A stretch of 64,000 nt of DNA from a virus: positions 1-64,000 of the IMG/VR virus record IMGVR_UViG_3300002143_000235; one strand, written 5' to 3'. Positions 35,581 through 45,117 of this stretch are shown piece by piece. Every line of letters begins with the position of its first letter. Position 1 is the stretch's first letter. Both the position numbers and the translations under genes were made by a program. The notes under the pieces were generated by a model. It ran no database searches, had not been told where the DNA came from, and worked only from the letters and a program-made list of their open reading frames with translations.

Positions 35581-35590
35581 TTATATATCA
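35581..35590 (-). promoter_or_regulatory. Putative late promoter (TGATATATAA)
   Basis: On the minus strand just before the ATG at 35574, serving the leader cluster. Confidence 0.45.
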
Positions 35591-35645
35591 ATTTCAAACA
35601 TTTTGTATTATAATTAATACAATTAAAAAAAAATATATTATCTTT

Positions 35646-35849
35646 ATGGCAACAAAAAGTAAACACCGTAAAAATCATAAAGCAAAGGTTCAATCGCGTA
35701 ATAATCAAAAGTTACAAGAAAAAAAACATCATACACATCGTCTAACTAAAATGTTTGCAGAAATGCTAAAAGAACAACAAGAAAACATTACAAAAGAAGA
35801 TACAAATGTTACTGATGTAATACTACCTGAAACAGTGTCAATTACATAA
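35646..35849 (+). CDS. Small highly basic protein (67 aa)
   Basis: Start set at the ATG at 35646 (MATKSKHRKNHKAK); the first half is Lys/Arg/His-rich and the second acidic. May bind nucleic acid. Ten bases upstream of the Nudix gene, so probably in an operon with it. Confidence 0.55.
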   Translation: MATKSKHRKNHKAKVQSRNNQKLQEKKHHTHRLTKMFAEMLKEQQENITKEDTNVTDVILPETVSIT

Positions 35850-35859
35850 TAACAAACAT

Positions 35860-36531
35860 ATGGAAAATGATTATAAACCACCTGTTTTTAAAAACAGGCA
35901 TAACGAAAAGTACGATACCGTTGATGGTGTTAAATGGGATTCTAGAGCGTGTGCAGTTGTTGCTCACGTATGGTGTCAAGTAATCCACACAAATGACATG
36001 ATCACGAATTATGTTCTTGTAGGCAAACGTGGAACTGGTGGTGACAATCCAGGTTTACTTAATCTTCCGTGTGGATATATTGATTGGGATGAAACATTAG
36101 CAGAAGCTGCTGCACGTGAAGTGTGGGAAGAAACTGGTCTTGATCTTAATTTTTATGCTGACAAAATCAGTGTGATGGCATTGGATGAACCTTGGTACGT
36201 TAATACAAATCCAACTGAAAATCGTCAAAATATATCATTACATACAGCAGTTGTTATCACACTGAACGAGACTGATAAACTTCCTGAATTGTCTCTTGAC
36301 AACATGGAAGAGGATGAAAGTGATGGTGCTTACTGGTTTCCAATTCACGATATCCTTGAATCGGATCCTGAATTGTGGGCTTTTAAACACAAAGAGCGTA
36401 TCATTCATTTTATGAATTACTTAGTTGCTTTTCTTGATGAAAATGTTCCTGATGTTCTTGATGAAAATGTTCCTTACTTAGTTGATTTTCTTGATGAAAA
36501 TGCTCCTGATATTTCTAGTGAACTAGATTAA
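35860..36531 (+). CDS. Nudix hydrolase with C-terminal repeat
   Basis: 223 aa. A canonical Nudix box G-Y-I-D-W-D-E-T-L-A-E-A-A-A-R-E-V-W-E-E-T-G-L spans residues ~68-90, preceded by L-L-N-L-P-C-G. No leader. The C-terminal ~40 residues carry three L-D-E-N-(V/A)-P units encoded by near-identical DNA (36431, 36455, 36488), an acidic tail that can vary in length. Likely hydrolyses a nucleoside-diphosphate derivative. Confidence 0.85.
   Translation: MENDYKPPVFKNRHNEKYDTVDGVKWDSRACAVVAHVWCQVIHTNDMITNYVLVGKRGTGGDNPGLLNLPCGYIDWDETLAEAAAREVWEETGLDLNFYADKISVMALDEPWYVNTNPTENRQNISLHTAVVITLNETDKLPELSLDNMEEDESDGAYWFPIHDILESDPELWAFKHKERIIHFMNYLVAFLDENVPDVLDENVPYLVDFLDENAPDISSELD
36431..36507 (+). repeat. 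Three 20-base repeats in the Nudix gene
   Basis: TTCTTGATGAAAATGTTCCT at 36431-36450 and 36455-36474, and with one change at 36488-36507. All stay in frame. Confidence 0.9.
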
Positions 36532-36541
36532 ATAAATATGA

Positions 36542-36570
36542 GAAGAGGGAGAATTTATTCTCCCTCTTCT
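36542..36570. terminator. Bidirectional terminator-like hairpin
   Basis: GAAGAGGGAGAA-TTTA-TTCTCCCTCTTC between convergent genes; it overlaps the 3' end of the minus-strand gene. Confidence 0.6.
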
Positions 36571-37265
36571 TCTTCACGTGATATACGTTCTCGTTCTTTT
36601 TGTGCTGCAACAATATCATGAATGTTTTGAGTCAATTCTGCTTGACTTACTATCACACGTTTATCTTCTACATTTTTTGTATCTAATTCAGCTGCAATTT
36701 TTTCTTCTTCATTTTCAAATCCGAATGTAGCTGCATAATTTTTCCAATATGTATCACATTTGTTAAGTAATGTATCTGTAGCATTCATATTGTTACGAAG
36801 TTCTTGCTGTGCTTTGTTTACAGAATCAAACATTTCTTTACTCGGATCCCCACCGTCAATTGTTTCCTGAAGTTGAATGAGGTTTGCTTCACTAATCTCT
36901 TCCATTAATAATAACCGGGCGTATTTACGTGCATCATTTTGTTGTAAATCTTTTACACGTGGTGCTTCAAGTGTTTTTGGATTTTTGACATATGTCTTAA
37001 TAATATTCAATATTACTTGATCAGCATATCTATTATGATTAGTTTTCTTTTCATCATAATCTATATACTTAATATCTGTAGATGTAGGTAAATCAGACTG
37101 ATCTGCAGTAAACGAAGATGTATCAAACTTATGTGGATCAGAATGTAAAATTGCTTCAAGTTCATCAAGACGCTCTTTAGTAGCTGATATTTTTTTAACT
37201 TTTGGTACGACTGGTTTTGCACCACCACTATTGGCTGGATCTAAAATATTATCGATGTCGCTCAT
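36555..37265 (-). CDS. Helical acidic protein (236 aa)
   Basis: Long helices, a Pro/Lys-rich N terminus and a Glu/Arg-rich end (K-E-R-E-R-I-S-R-E-E-E-E-G-E). Size and helicity resemble small terminase or scaffold-type proteins, but no specific motif supports either. Its ATG overlaps the upstream stop. Confidence 0.5.
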   Translation of the reverse strand: MSDIDNILDPANSGGAKPVVPKVKKISATKERLDELEAILHSDPHKFDTSSFTADQSDLPTSTDIKYIDYDEKKTNHNRYADQVILNIIKTYVKNPKTLEAPRVKDLQQNDARKYARLLLMEEISEANLIQLQETIDGGDPSKEMFDSVNKAQQELRNNMNATDTLLNKCDTYWKNYAATFGFENEEEKIAAELDTKNVEDKRVIVSQAELTQNIHDIVAAQKERERISREEEEGE

Positions 37266-38563
37266 AATTTATCTGTTTTCTTTGTTAATTTTTTCTTATC
37301 ATCAGTAGCATTTGTATCACCAAATAATGATCCAATTTCTGGATAGACATATCCTTTTGCATCAGTTTCCCATTTAATATTAGGAAACTTAGACATGTCT
37401 GTAAGTTTGCTATAATTTGATAATTTAGTATTAAAATTGAATAATGACTCAACGCGTACTTGAATCTTGCGTACCAACGTATTGAGATGTTCAAGAGCAA
37501 TTTCATTTATAATACCAATTCCTTGTTTGTGCGGTCGCTGAAATGAAGAAAGTAATATTTTTAACAAGTATTCCAATTTAGAATGCATATTAACATTTTG
37601 AATTGTTGTTTTATCCTGAATCAGAGCTTGATTAATACGAAATTTATCAGTATTAAAAAATGCTGGAACAACAAATTTAAACTGTAGTATGTTGTCTCTA
37701 TTTTTTTCAACATACATATTAAATAATTTTGATATTAAATTAATGTATACTAATTCACGTACTGTACCCTGTATTTCAATTGTATCTAAATCTATGGTCA
37801 ATAACCATTGCATAAAATTAAAAAGTAAAATTGAATACACGTCTGAAAATTCAGAATCTGTTTTTAATATCATTTTTTGATATAATGGATTTAATATCTC
37901 CATTGTAATTTCCTGTTGTTCGTTTGTAAAGCGAATAACAATTTTTTCAAGATTATTCTGATATCCTGATGTTTTTAAATATGATGTTTGTGTAAATGGA
38001 TTTAAAATCTTGTAAAAAAATTCAGCGAAATTTGATTCTTTAAATACTAATGATAAATCTTTTTCTGATGTATTTAAAAAGAAATTGATTGCTGAAAGTT
38101 GTTTATCACTCAATCGTCCTTTATAAATAATAGGGAGTGTTTCAACACCGAGCAAATCAGCATAAGTATTTAGTTCGTTTATATCACGTGAATATATTTT
38201 TCCATATTTACAGATACATGTCAAAATTAGGTGATTCTTTGGAATGCGATCATAGCGAATATTTGCTGGTTGTTCATCAGGAAAATATTCGAAACAAAAA
38301 TACATATTTGCACGAATTAAATCTGTTACTTCATTTGGAAGCGAAAGTAAATAAGCCCAAGCCCATTTGTAATATTTTTGTGTAGCTAAATCAATAATAT
38401 TTACTGGTGTTTGGTTGATATTTTTTGGTCGAATATTCCAATTACCGTTTGCATAGTTACACCATATTTTACTTGCTTGTACATCTTCGTACACAACGAT
38501 CTCTTGGTTGGATAGTTTATTGATGAAGACATCGGACTCCATATTAGTATTTCTTAAAATCAT
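37262..38563 (-). CDS. RNA-ligase-like nucleotidyltransferase with a degenerate active site
   Basis: 433 aa (an ATG at 38542 is an alternative start). The order E-Y-F-P-D-E-Q, I-R-Y-D-R-I-P-K-N-H-L-I-L and D-x-L-G-V-E-T-L-P at residues ~100-170 matches phage RNA ligases of the covalent nucleotidyltransferase fold. Motif I (K-x-D-G) would align with A-S-K-I-W-C-N-Y, so Asp and Gly are missing and activity is doubtful. The remaining ~250 residues are helical and unrecognised. Confidence 0.4.
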   Translation of the reverse strand: MILRNTNMESDVFINKLSNQEIVVYEDVQASKIWCNYANGNWNIRPKNINQTPVNIIDLATQKYYKWAWAYLLSLPNEVTDLIRANMYFCFEYFPDEQPANIRYDRIPKNHLILTCICKYGKIYSRDINELNTYADLLGVETLPIIYKGRLSDKQLSAINFFLNTSEKDLSLVFKESNFAEFFYKILNPFTQTSYLKTSGYQNNLEKIVIRFTNEQQEITMEILNPLYQKMILKTDSEFSDVYSILLFNFMQWLLTIDLDTIEIQGTVRELVYINLISKLFNMYVEKNRDNILQFKFVVPAFFNTDKFRINQALIQDKTTIQNVNMHSKLEYLLKILLSSFQRPHKQGIGIINEIALEHLNTLVRKIQVRVESLFNFNTKLSNYSKLTDMSKFPNIKWETDAKGYVYPEIGSLFGDTNATDDKKKLTKKTDKL

Positions 38564-38611
38564 AAAAATAACAATATCTGTTTTTATTGCTTGTAGATTT
38601 ATATATAGACT

Positions 38612-38860
38612 ATGGACTTATCCACACTTCATAATTTTAGCAAAGATGCGTGGTATCGTGGTCACAAACGCATCAAAGTTTTATCAGGAACAGATGAAGT
38701 TCTTTACTTTTCTAATAATGATGTTGTTCAAGTAAAGGGTACTGAACTCTATATAAACAAACAGCTTGTATCAAATATCCCAGACATGACTGCTGAAGAA
38801 GTGATAATACTTTATATAAATTACCTGAAAACAAAGGGATATAAATTTTTGAATATGTAA
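38612..38860 (+). CDS. Small hypothetical protein (82 aa)
   Basis: Unrecognised, alpha/beta. TTTATATATA lies about 10 bases before the ATG. Followed after one base by the degenerate Nudix-like gene. Confidence 0.5.
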   Translation: MDLSTLHNFSKDAWYRGHKRIKVLSGTDEVLYFSNNDVVQVKGTELYINKQLVSNIPDMTAEEVIILYINYLKTKGYKFLNM

Positions 38861-38861
38861 T

Positions 38862-39410
38862 ATGGATCTAATGAGTTGCACACCACCAACACCAACAAAA
38901 GTGTTATTTGAAACACCTGAAATTAAAGTATTAAAGGTCAATGGACAAACAGTAACACAATCTTCTGATGTAATTGTTTGCCTTCCATATCTTGTAGAAC
39001 GTGCATCTTTACTATTTCGTTACACCCCAGAAAAAGCATTCTCTGTTGTTAATCCAAACATAGATAAATATGTTACAGCTCTTAACATTACAATGGAAGA
39101 AGGCGAAACACCAGCTGAAGCGATTAAAATTGGTCTTAAATACATATATGGTCTCGAATTAAAGAATTTTGAACCTGAGATCCAACCAGCAATGTTTGTT
39201 GCGCCAGGATCAGCTACACGCTATCATGTTTGCATCATGCCATTAATGAATCATAATTTTGAACAAATACAACCAGACGAATCAATGAAACTACAGATGA
39301 TAAATTCGAATGTTATTTTTCAAACTAATGAACTTAATAACCTTATAATTTACGATATCTTGACAAAATATACACTTGATATTTTCAAAGATAAATATCT
39401 TCTTTATTAA
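38862..39410 (+). CDS. Degenerate Nudix-like protein (182 aa)
   Basis: The core E-E-G-E-T-P-A-E-A-I-K-I-G-L-K-Y-I-Y-G-L-E-L at ~88-108 lines up with a Nudix box (G-E-x-x-x-E-A-x-x-R-E-x-x-E-E-x-G), but the metal-binding E-E pair is replaced. Probably a non-hydrolytic binder, or a chance resemblance. Confidence 0.4.
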   Translation: MDLMSCTPPTPTKVLFETPEIKVLKVNGQTVTQSSDVIVCLPYLVERASLLFRYTPEKAFSVVNPNIDKYVTALNITMEEGETPAEAIKIGLKYIYGLELKNFEPEIQPAMFVAPGSATRYHVCIMPLMNHNFEQIQPDESMKLQMINSNVIFQTNELNNLIIYDILTKYTLDIFKDKYLLY

Positions 39411-39412
39411 TT

Positions 39413-39459
39413 GCGTCACCGTAGGTGAATGCATTGGCATCGTGAAGCCGTACTCACGC
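39413..39459 (+). ncRNA. Compact structured RNA before a terminator
   Basis: GCGT/ACGC close a 47-base element containing CACC-GTA-GGTG and ATGC-ATTG-GCAT hairpins, immediately followed by a strong terminator. It sits between convergent genes and does not code. No match to a known RNA class is recognised. Confidence 0.4.
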
Positions 39460-39481
39460 ACAGCACCTGGGTGCTGTTTTT
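39460..39481 (+). terminator. Intrinsic terminator
   Basis: CAGCACC-TG-GGTGCTG followed by TTTTT. Confidence 0.85.
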
Positions 39482-39484
39482 ATT

Positions 39485-41755
39485 TTAAATATTACCATAC
39501 TGTGGTAGTTTAACCTGCGGTGATGCATCATCAACAAGAATTGTAAGATGTGCATCATTTACAAACGATTGGTTTAATACAATATTACGTTTCCCTGTAG
39601 CAATAGGCTGATTGAACACAAATAAATTAGTAATATACCAACGTTTTAAATTACCTTGATTACTCATAGTATCATTTCCTCCTATAAACATATCACTTGT
39701 ATGTGTAAATAGATCTGGTACAATATCAAATATGCGTCCTTTTAACTTAATTAACTTAGAATCAGTATTTAGCATACCGTCTTCAGTTTGACGCTTATAT
39801 ACTACAATATCAAGCTTCTGTTTGATTTGATCCATACTGACTAAAAAACATCTCCATTCACCATTTGTCATAACATCAGCAATCGGTAATGAATACACAG
39901 ACTGATTGAATGTGAACGTAAATAAGCCATCAAACAGATTAACTTTGTAACCCTTGTTTGTGGTATAATCGTAATTACTAAAAATTGTTGTATCATGTGT
40001 CGGATCATACAATTCAGGTTTAAACCAGAACGCTATTGATCTGTTGTCGGCCTTTCCAACAACACCATCTTTGTAATTGTACTCAACAAGTTTAACACCA
40101 GGTGATTTCACCGGCATATCATAATGTTGTTTTGATATAGTAAGCGTTGCATTCCAGATATCTGTAACAATGTGTTTAACTGATGGTGCAACAGCTTTGA
40201 TATGATTCATAACTGTTGTATCTGTAATTTGTTGTGACGGATTAACAACACCAATAGAGTCTTTATCCGGTGCAATCTGTGCTCCGTATTCATCTGTATC
40301 AATATCAAAGAGTCCATCAAGTGTAGTATATTTAACAAGAGAATCTGTAATATCTTTTGCTGTTTGCCCTTGTGTTGTATTTGCATACTGACGATTTGCA
40401 TTTTGATCGTATTTTTTAAGCATAACACGGTAGTATGTCTCAGCCAGCATTAATCCACGTGATGGGAACATCTGTTCGACCTCCCACAATTGATTCATGT
40501 TACAGAAATACAAATAATCCTTTTTACTTGGTCTAAACTCTACACCAAATACACGCTTGAATGTATCCTTCATAATGTGAATTTCAAACGATTGAATAAG
40601 ATCCAGGTTAAATCCAGAAAAAGTAACGTTCTCAGTAGGAAATGCGTTGTCAGGAACAATAATTCGCATATCCTTCATTGCAATGACATTTGTCAATGTG
40701 TGAGTGTGTAAAAAATGATCAGTACCTTTCTTATCTGTATCTGTGAGAAAATACTGAACAGCCCAAGAGTTAGTTGCCTCAACATACTGATTCAATTGAT
40801 TTTGTAGATCAATTTGATTCTGAAATAACGTTGTATCATTCAACTGTTTGAACATACTTGTTGAACATGCATCACCGCAATCAGTAGTCTCATTAAGTCC
40901 TGGTGTTACAATTGCACATGATGAACAGCAAGAGCCATCAACTTTATCAGCACAACCATCAATACATGGGTCCGAAGGTGTTGGTGTTATTGGTTTTGGT
41001 AAACATTGCGATTTTAGACCATACTTTGCAGTTGTCTTGTAATTTGCAGAAATGTTTTGAAAATCACCTAATAGTTCAAGATCTTCAAGTACTACATTAC
41101 CTGTTCCATTATTTGTAAATGAGAATTGAAAGTTGGTAAACTTTAATCTCTCGAATCTACTTTTACGTAGATTATCTTCAGTTAAGAATGTCCAATCAGA
41201 CCAGTGTCGTCCTTGTGTTGCAGTATAACGATACCTGATCGTTATATCACTCTCTGATCCTGTAATAAATGCAATATTGTATCCAGTGATTGCAAAGACT
41301 TTGTACGTATCCTGATTCATGTAGACGCGTGTATCACCAGGCCCAAGGATAATACCATCAGTTGCTTCAATAAACGGTAATCGTGTTCCATTTACGGTCA
41401 TTGACACCAACTGGATAGGTTGAGCATCAGTAATTACCGTAGTAAATTTAAATTCTAACCAAACATCACTATTTGTAGGAAAACTTGGTATTTCATTAAA
41501 ATCAAGAGATAGTGGTTGCCAGTTACTATACAATTGATTATCAAAAGTCCATCTGTATTCGATGTTAAAATAATTTGTTGTACTAAGACCATTAGCAATA
41601 TAAGACCATCCAGTAAATTCATTTACATGTGCAATTCCTGGAAGGTGACGTACTATAAATGATTGTCCATCAGCTATAAAATTACCTTCTTCTATTTCGA
41701 ATGTAATTATTAATGACTGTTCTAATGTGTCGTTAATTGAAAAATGATTGATCAT
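39485..41755 (-). CDS. Virion structural protein with a Cys-rich segment and LamG-like domain (756 aa)
   Basis: Beta-rich N-terminal ~230 residues; a cysteine-rich stretch of ~45 residues near 240-290 (C-I-D-G-C, C-C-S-S-C, C-G-D-A-C); a helical middle; and a C-terminal concanavalin/LamG-like domain (S-I-A-F-W-F-K-P, then G-E-W-R-C-F-L-V-S-M-D). Fits a tail-fibre or baseplate component with a ligand-binding tip. The cysteine cluster is unusual for a virion protein and may bind metal. Confidence 0.6.
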   Translation of the reverse strand: MINHFSINDTLEQSLIITFEIEEGNFIADGQSFIVRHLPGIAHVNEFTGWSYIANGLSTTNYFNIEYRWTFDNQLYSNWQPLSLDFNEIPSFPTNSDVWLEFKFTTVITDAQPIQLVSMTVNGTRLPFIEATDGIILGPGDTRVYMNQDTYKVFAITGYNIAFITGSESDITIRYRYTATQGRHWSDWTFLTEDNLRKSRFERLKFTNFQFSFTNNGTGNVVLEDLELLGDFQNISANYKTTAKYGLKSQCLPKPITPTPSDPCIDGCADKVDGSCCSSCAIVTPGLNETTDCGDACSTSMFKQLNDTTLFQNQIDLQNQLNQYVEATNSWAVQYFLTDTDKKGTDHFLHTHTLTNVIAMKDMRIIVPDNAFPTENVTFSGFNLDLIQSFEIHIMKDTFKRVFGVEFRPSKKDYLYFCNMNQLWEVEQMFPSRGLMLAETYYRVMLKKYDQNANRQYANTTQGQTAKDITDSLVKYTTLDGLFDIDTDEYGAQIAPDKDSIGVVNPSQQITDTTVMNHIKAVAPSVKHIVTDIWNATLTISKQHYDMPVKSPGVKLVEYNYKDGVVGKADNRSIAFWFKPELYDPTHDTTIFSNYDYTTNKGYKVNLFDGLFTFTFNQSVYSLPIADVMTNGEWRCFLVSMDQIKQKLDIVVYKRQTEDGMLNTDSKLIKLKGRIFDIVPDLFTHTSDMFIGGNDTMSNQGNLKRWYITNLFVFNQPIATGKRNIVLNQSFVNDAHLTILVDDASPQVKLPQYGNI

Positions 41756-41760
41756 ATCTT

Positions 41761-41768
41761 ATATATAA
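41761..41768 (+). promoter_or_regulatory. Putative late promoter (ATATATAA)
   Basis: Twenty bases before the ATG at 41789; its position argues for that start. Confidence 0.5.
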
Positions 41769-41788
41769 AAGAAATAGAAGATCAAGCA

Positions 41789-43150
41789 ATGACTGTATTT
41801 AGTAACAGCATCTTACCATCATCTGGTAAAGTAATCAAGGTGTATAATAGTAAATTTGTTGCTGTTAATGGTGCAAATACGCTTAATTCATTACCATTAT
41901 GTGATGTGAAGATCCCGTTTCAAAACTATCAACGATTAAATATTACAATTGCAAAAGCACAGACAGATTTTATTCTTGCTTTTAATACACTTGGTATCAA
42001 ACCGACATTTCTTGCAATCACTGTAAAATACTGTGGTACAACGTCTTCTCTTAATTACCTTAAATGGAAATTTCAAAACAGTTCTGATATAAAGCGATCA
42101 TTAACATCTATGATGGTACTTACTGCAACTACGTCAAATCCTATTGAACCAATCTTAATTGATAATCCAAATCCTGATTGTCCTGTAACACTTGAAATTC
42201 TTGTTGCAACTACATCAAATGATTATTTAGGAGATACTTCAGCATTTATTTATCTTAATGAACTTACATTTGATAAGGTTCATACATTCCAAGAAATAGC
42301 ATCTGAAATATTTGCATTTCTTAATTCAACTGAAACACTTGTAGGTACCGTTAATGTGTCTGATATTACAAATGCTTATTACGTATCAGCAAACAATCGT
42401 ATTGTACTTGATGTTGCAAGCAACAACGATATTGTACTTGATTTTATTGATGAATACAATGCACTCCAAGCTTTATCTGCTATTAGTTGGGTAATGGCAG
42501 ATCCTATAAATAGAGCTCTTCCAAAAACGGCTGATATTATTGCACCAGTAATTATTTATACTGGACAAGTAATTACTGGTGAAGCCAATGTGGATCTTCA
42601 AGATTACACTGCAACTACATATACAAAACTTGATTTTATAACACAATGTATTGCTACTGTTACAGATAACATAGATGGAGCTATTACACCGTCTGCTGCA
42701 GATATAACATTTACTTCGCAGACCACAGTTGTCAATTCTATTGTTGAATCTGGAACATATACGGTATCTATAAATATCAGCGATATTGCTGGTAATGTAA
42801 TAACCGATGAAATAATGCTTATTGTTACTGGTGTTGCATCAGATAATATTCCACCTGTTATCAATTACACAAATATTGTTACTGGTGTTACAATCACACC
42901 TATGTCGCTTGCATCAGCTGGTGGTGTGATATCAAAAAACGATATCAAAATTGCTACTATTCTTTCTGTAACGGATAATGCTGATGGGAACATTCCATTG
43001 AGTAGTGTTGCTGTATCTATTATTGATGATGGAACATTAATGGCCGTAACATCTATTACTGCTACTGGATCCTATTCAATAACATTTACTGTTCAGGATG
43101 CTGTCGGAAATATAAAATCTGAAACATTAGGATTAATAGTCAACGCATAA
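41789..43150 (+). CDS. Virion protein with two Ig-like (HYR-type) domains
   Basis: 453 aa from the ATG at 41789 (MTVFSNSILP), chosen because the late promoter box lies inside the longer frame. The N-terminal ~270 residues are beta-rich. Two related modules of ~90 residues follow, each with T-V-T-D-N-x-D-G and G-T/S-Y-T/S-V/I-x-x-x-(I/V)-x-D-x-x-G-N, as in bacterial Ig/HYR repeats of surface proteins. Likely a decoration or fibre protein. Confidence 0.65.
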   Translation: MTVFSNSILPSSGKVIKVYNSKFVAVNGANTLNSLPLCDVKIPFQNYQRLNITIAKAQTDFILAFNTLGIKPTFLAITVKYCGTTSSLNYLKWKFQNSSDIKRSLTSMMVLTATTSNPIEPILIDNPNPDCPVTLEILVATTSNDYLGDTSAFIYLNELTFDKVHTFQEIASEIFAFLNSTETLVGTVNVSDITNAYYVSANNRIVLDVASNNDIVLDFIDEYNALQALSAISWVMADPINRALPKTADIIAPVIIYTGQVITGEANVDLQDYTATTYTKLDFITQCIATVTDNIDGAITPSAADITFTSQTTVVNSIVESGTYTVSINISDIAGNVITDEIMLIVTGVASDNIPPVINYTNIVTGVTITPMSLASAGGVISKNDIKIATILSVTDNADGNIPLSSVAVSIIDDGTLMAVTSITATGSYSITFTVQDAVGNIKSETLGLIVNA

Positions 43151-43158
43151 GGCTATTT

Positions 43159-44826
43159 TTAAGTTCGCTGAATAGTTGTCATATTTGAGAATGTTGTCTT
43201 ATTGACAGCAATGATTTTATCAAAAAACCATTCCTTCAATTCTGTGTGGTGTACAAGAAAGATATTAATTTTTCGTTCGTGTGCAAATGCTTTCAACAAA
43301 ATTAATATGTCATCAATACCCTCTAAATCAATAGTTGTAAATACTTCATCAAGAATAAGAATATTCATATCCTTACGTTGTCTCAATATTTTGATATAGG
43401 CAAGCATAATAATCAAATTAATACGTTTTGATTCACCGGACGATAATGTCTCTGGATCGATCTCATTATTGAATTCATAAATATGTGCATCAAAATTATT
43501 ATCTAATTCAACTTTGAAATACATTCTTAAATGTTCAAGATCTTCTTTGATATATGCATTGATAGGATCTAATACAGAATTGATAAAATCACGTTTAACA
43601 CCATTCTCACCCCATATTGGAAGCAATGTATCATATACAAATTTCATCTTTTGTAACTCAAGATATTCTGATGATTTTTCTTGAAGTTTATCTTCATTTG
43701 ATTTGATATTAATTTCAAACTCATCCAGATCATCCGTTTTCTGACTTTTAAGGAGCTTTCGCTCGCTTTTGAGTGCTGATGCATCAGATAAAATAGTTTG
43801 TAGCTCCTGTGTGATTAAATTGAATTGTATTCGAAAATCTGAAAGTTCTTTCTTTGCCTCTGTAATTTTTGTTTTTACCGATTCATCAACATTTGTCAAA
43901 GCTAAAAGTTTATCTTCTAACTCAGGAATAATATCAAGTTCAGCACTTAAATCTGAATGACATGTAGGACACTTACCACTTTTATACAAAGTTATCTTTT
44001 GCTCAGTCGAACGATAATCGCGTGAGATATTACTTCTTTTTGTATCCAGCTTTGAAATTCCGTTTTGAAATTCGATAATAAGTTCATCAAGTTCTTTTTT
44101 TTGATCTTCAACTGTAATGAATTGTAATTCATAATCAGCAAGCAATTCAGCTATCTCAGCAAGACGATCATCGTTGTTTGTTTTTTTCTTTTCTGTAAGA
44201 CGAACAACTGACTCACGAAGTTCTTCAATGTTATCATGATAAATCTGTAATTCACGACTGAGCCCTGAAACATTAATGTCGTTATTCTTTTGAAGTTGTT
44301 TTAAAATTTTGTTGAGGTCATTGATCTCCTCAAGTGTAAACAATTTATCAAGGAGCATGCGTTTCTCCTCTGGTGTCATTGAAATAAAATTACGAAAATT
44401 ATTTACATTCATTGAAATAATCGATTTGAAAGTATTATAATCAAGTCCAATCTTTTCAACTATTTTTTGATCTATTTTTCCAGCTTTCGTATAGGGTATG
44501 TTATCAATAGATAAATTTGTCTTAATGGCTGATGAAGTAGATTCCATAGATCGTTTAATCTGTAACTGTTCATCTGTATCTAAAATAACACCTACTTCCA
44601 TACCAGAATTAGTACGATTTGGAAAGTTTATCTTGGGAAGTTTTTTTCCACGTTTGTTATGTTCTTCACCAAATACAGCAAGATCTAAAGCTGTTAACGC
44701 ACTCGATTTTCCTGATCCGTTTTTTCCTACTAATAATACTAATTCACCTTCATCTCCAAGTGTTATTGAATGTTTTACATTTCCGTATGATTTGTAGTTT
44801 TTCCACCACCAACTTCTAATTTTCAT
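43159..44826 (-). CDS. 46: Recombination endonuclease subunit, gp46/SbcC/Rad50 type
   Basis: 555 aa from the ATG at 44826 (MKIRSWWWKNYKSYG), which overlaps the upstream stop; T4 gp46 is 560. Walker A G-K-N-G-S-G-K-S-S near residue 35, coiled coils split by a zinc-hook C-P-T-C near 290, the signature L-S-S-G-E-S-K-R and Walker B I-L-I-L-D-E-V-F near 495. With gp47 (not in this window) it resects DNA ends for recombination-dependent replication. Confidence 0.93.
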   Translation of the reverse strand: MKIRSWWWKNYKSYGNVKHSITLGDEGELVLLVGKNGSGKSSALTALDLAVFGEEHNKRGKKLPKINFPNRTNSGMEVGVILDTDEQLQIKRSMESTSSAIKTNLSIDNIPYTKAGKIDQKIVEKIGLDYNTFKSIISMNVNNFRNFISMTPEEKRMLLDKLFTLEEINDLNKILKQLQKNNDINVSGLSRELQIYHDNIEELRESVVRLTEKKKTNNDDRLAEIAELLADYELQFITVEDQKKELDELIIEFQNGISKLDTKRSNISRDYRSTEQKITLYKSGKCPTCHSDLSAELDIIPELEDKLLALTNVDESVKTKITEAKKELSDFRIQFNLITQELQTILSDASALKSERKLLKSQKTDDLDEFEINIKSNEDKLQEKSSEYLELQKMKFVYDTLLPIWGENGVKRDFINSVLDPINAYIKEDLEHLRMYFKVELDNNFDAHIYEFNNEIDPETLSSGESKRINLIIMLAYIKILRQRKDMNILILDEVFTTIDLEGIDDILILLKAFAHERKINIFLVHHTELKEWFFDKIIAVNKTTFSNMTTIQRT

Positions 44827-45071
44827 ATAACTTTTAGTAATTCTATTAATGTGTATTTGTTGAGTATCCATGTAAGAATGATATCACAATTAAGTTCATT
44901 ATCGTCTTCATGTAGTGTAATAAATGGCGGCAGATGTTCATGAACAAACATGATACATTCACATGTACAAACATCTGTAATTATATTGAATATGAGAGCC
45001 TTACCAAGTGTAGTCTCAGTTTTTACTGCACCTAGTAGTGAAGCAAACTCAATATCTATAATATTCTCCAT
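44823..45071 (-). CDS. Small hypothetical protein upstream of gp46 (82 aa)
   Basis: Unrecognised, with a C-x-C and hydrophobic C terminus. Position suggests translational coupling with gp46. Confidence 0.5.
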   Translation of the reverse strand: MENIIDIEFASLLGAVKTETTLGKALIFNIITDVCTCECIMFVHEHLPPFITLHEDDNELNCDIILTWILNKYTLIELLKVI

Positions 45072-45117
45072 CGTGAGTTATACGTAAAATTTCAACAGTT
45101 GTTTGATATATAATTAT

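Noticed and set aside
40848-41042. Plus-strand ORFs inside the Cys-rich virion gene
   Set aside because: Shadow frames of a repetitive Pro/Ser/Cys-coding stretch.
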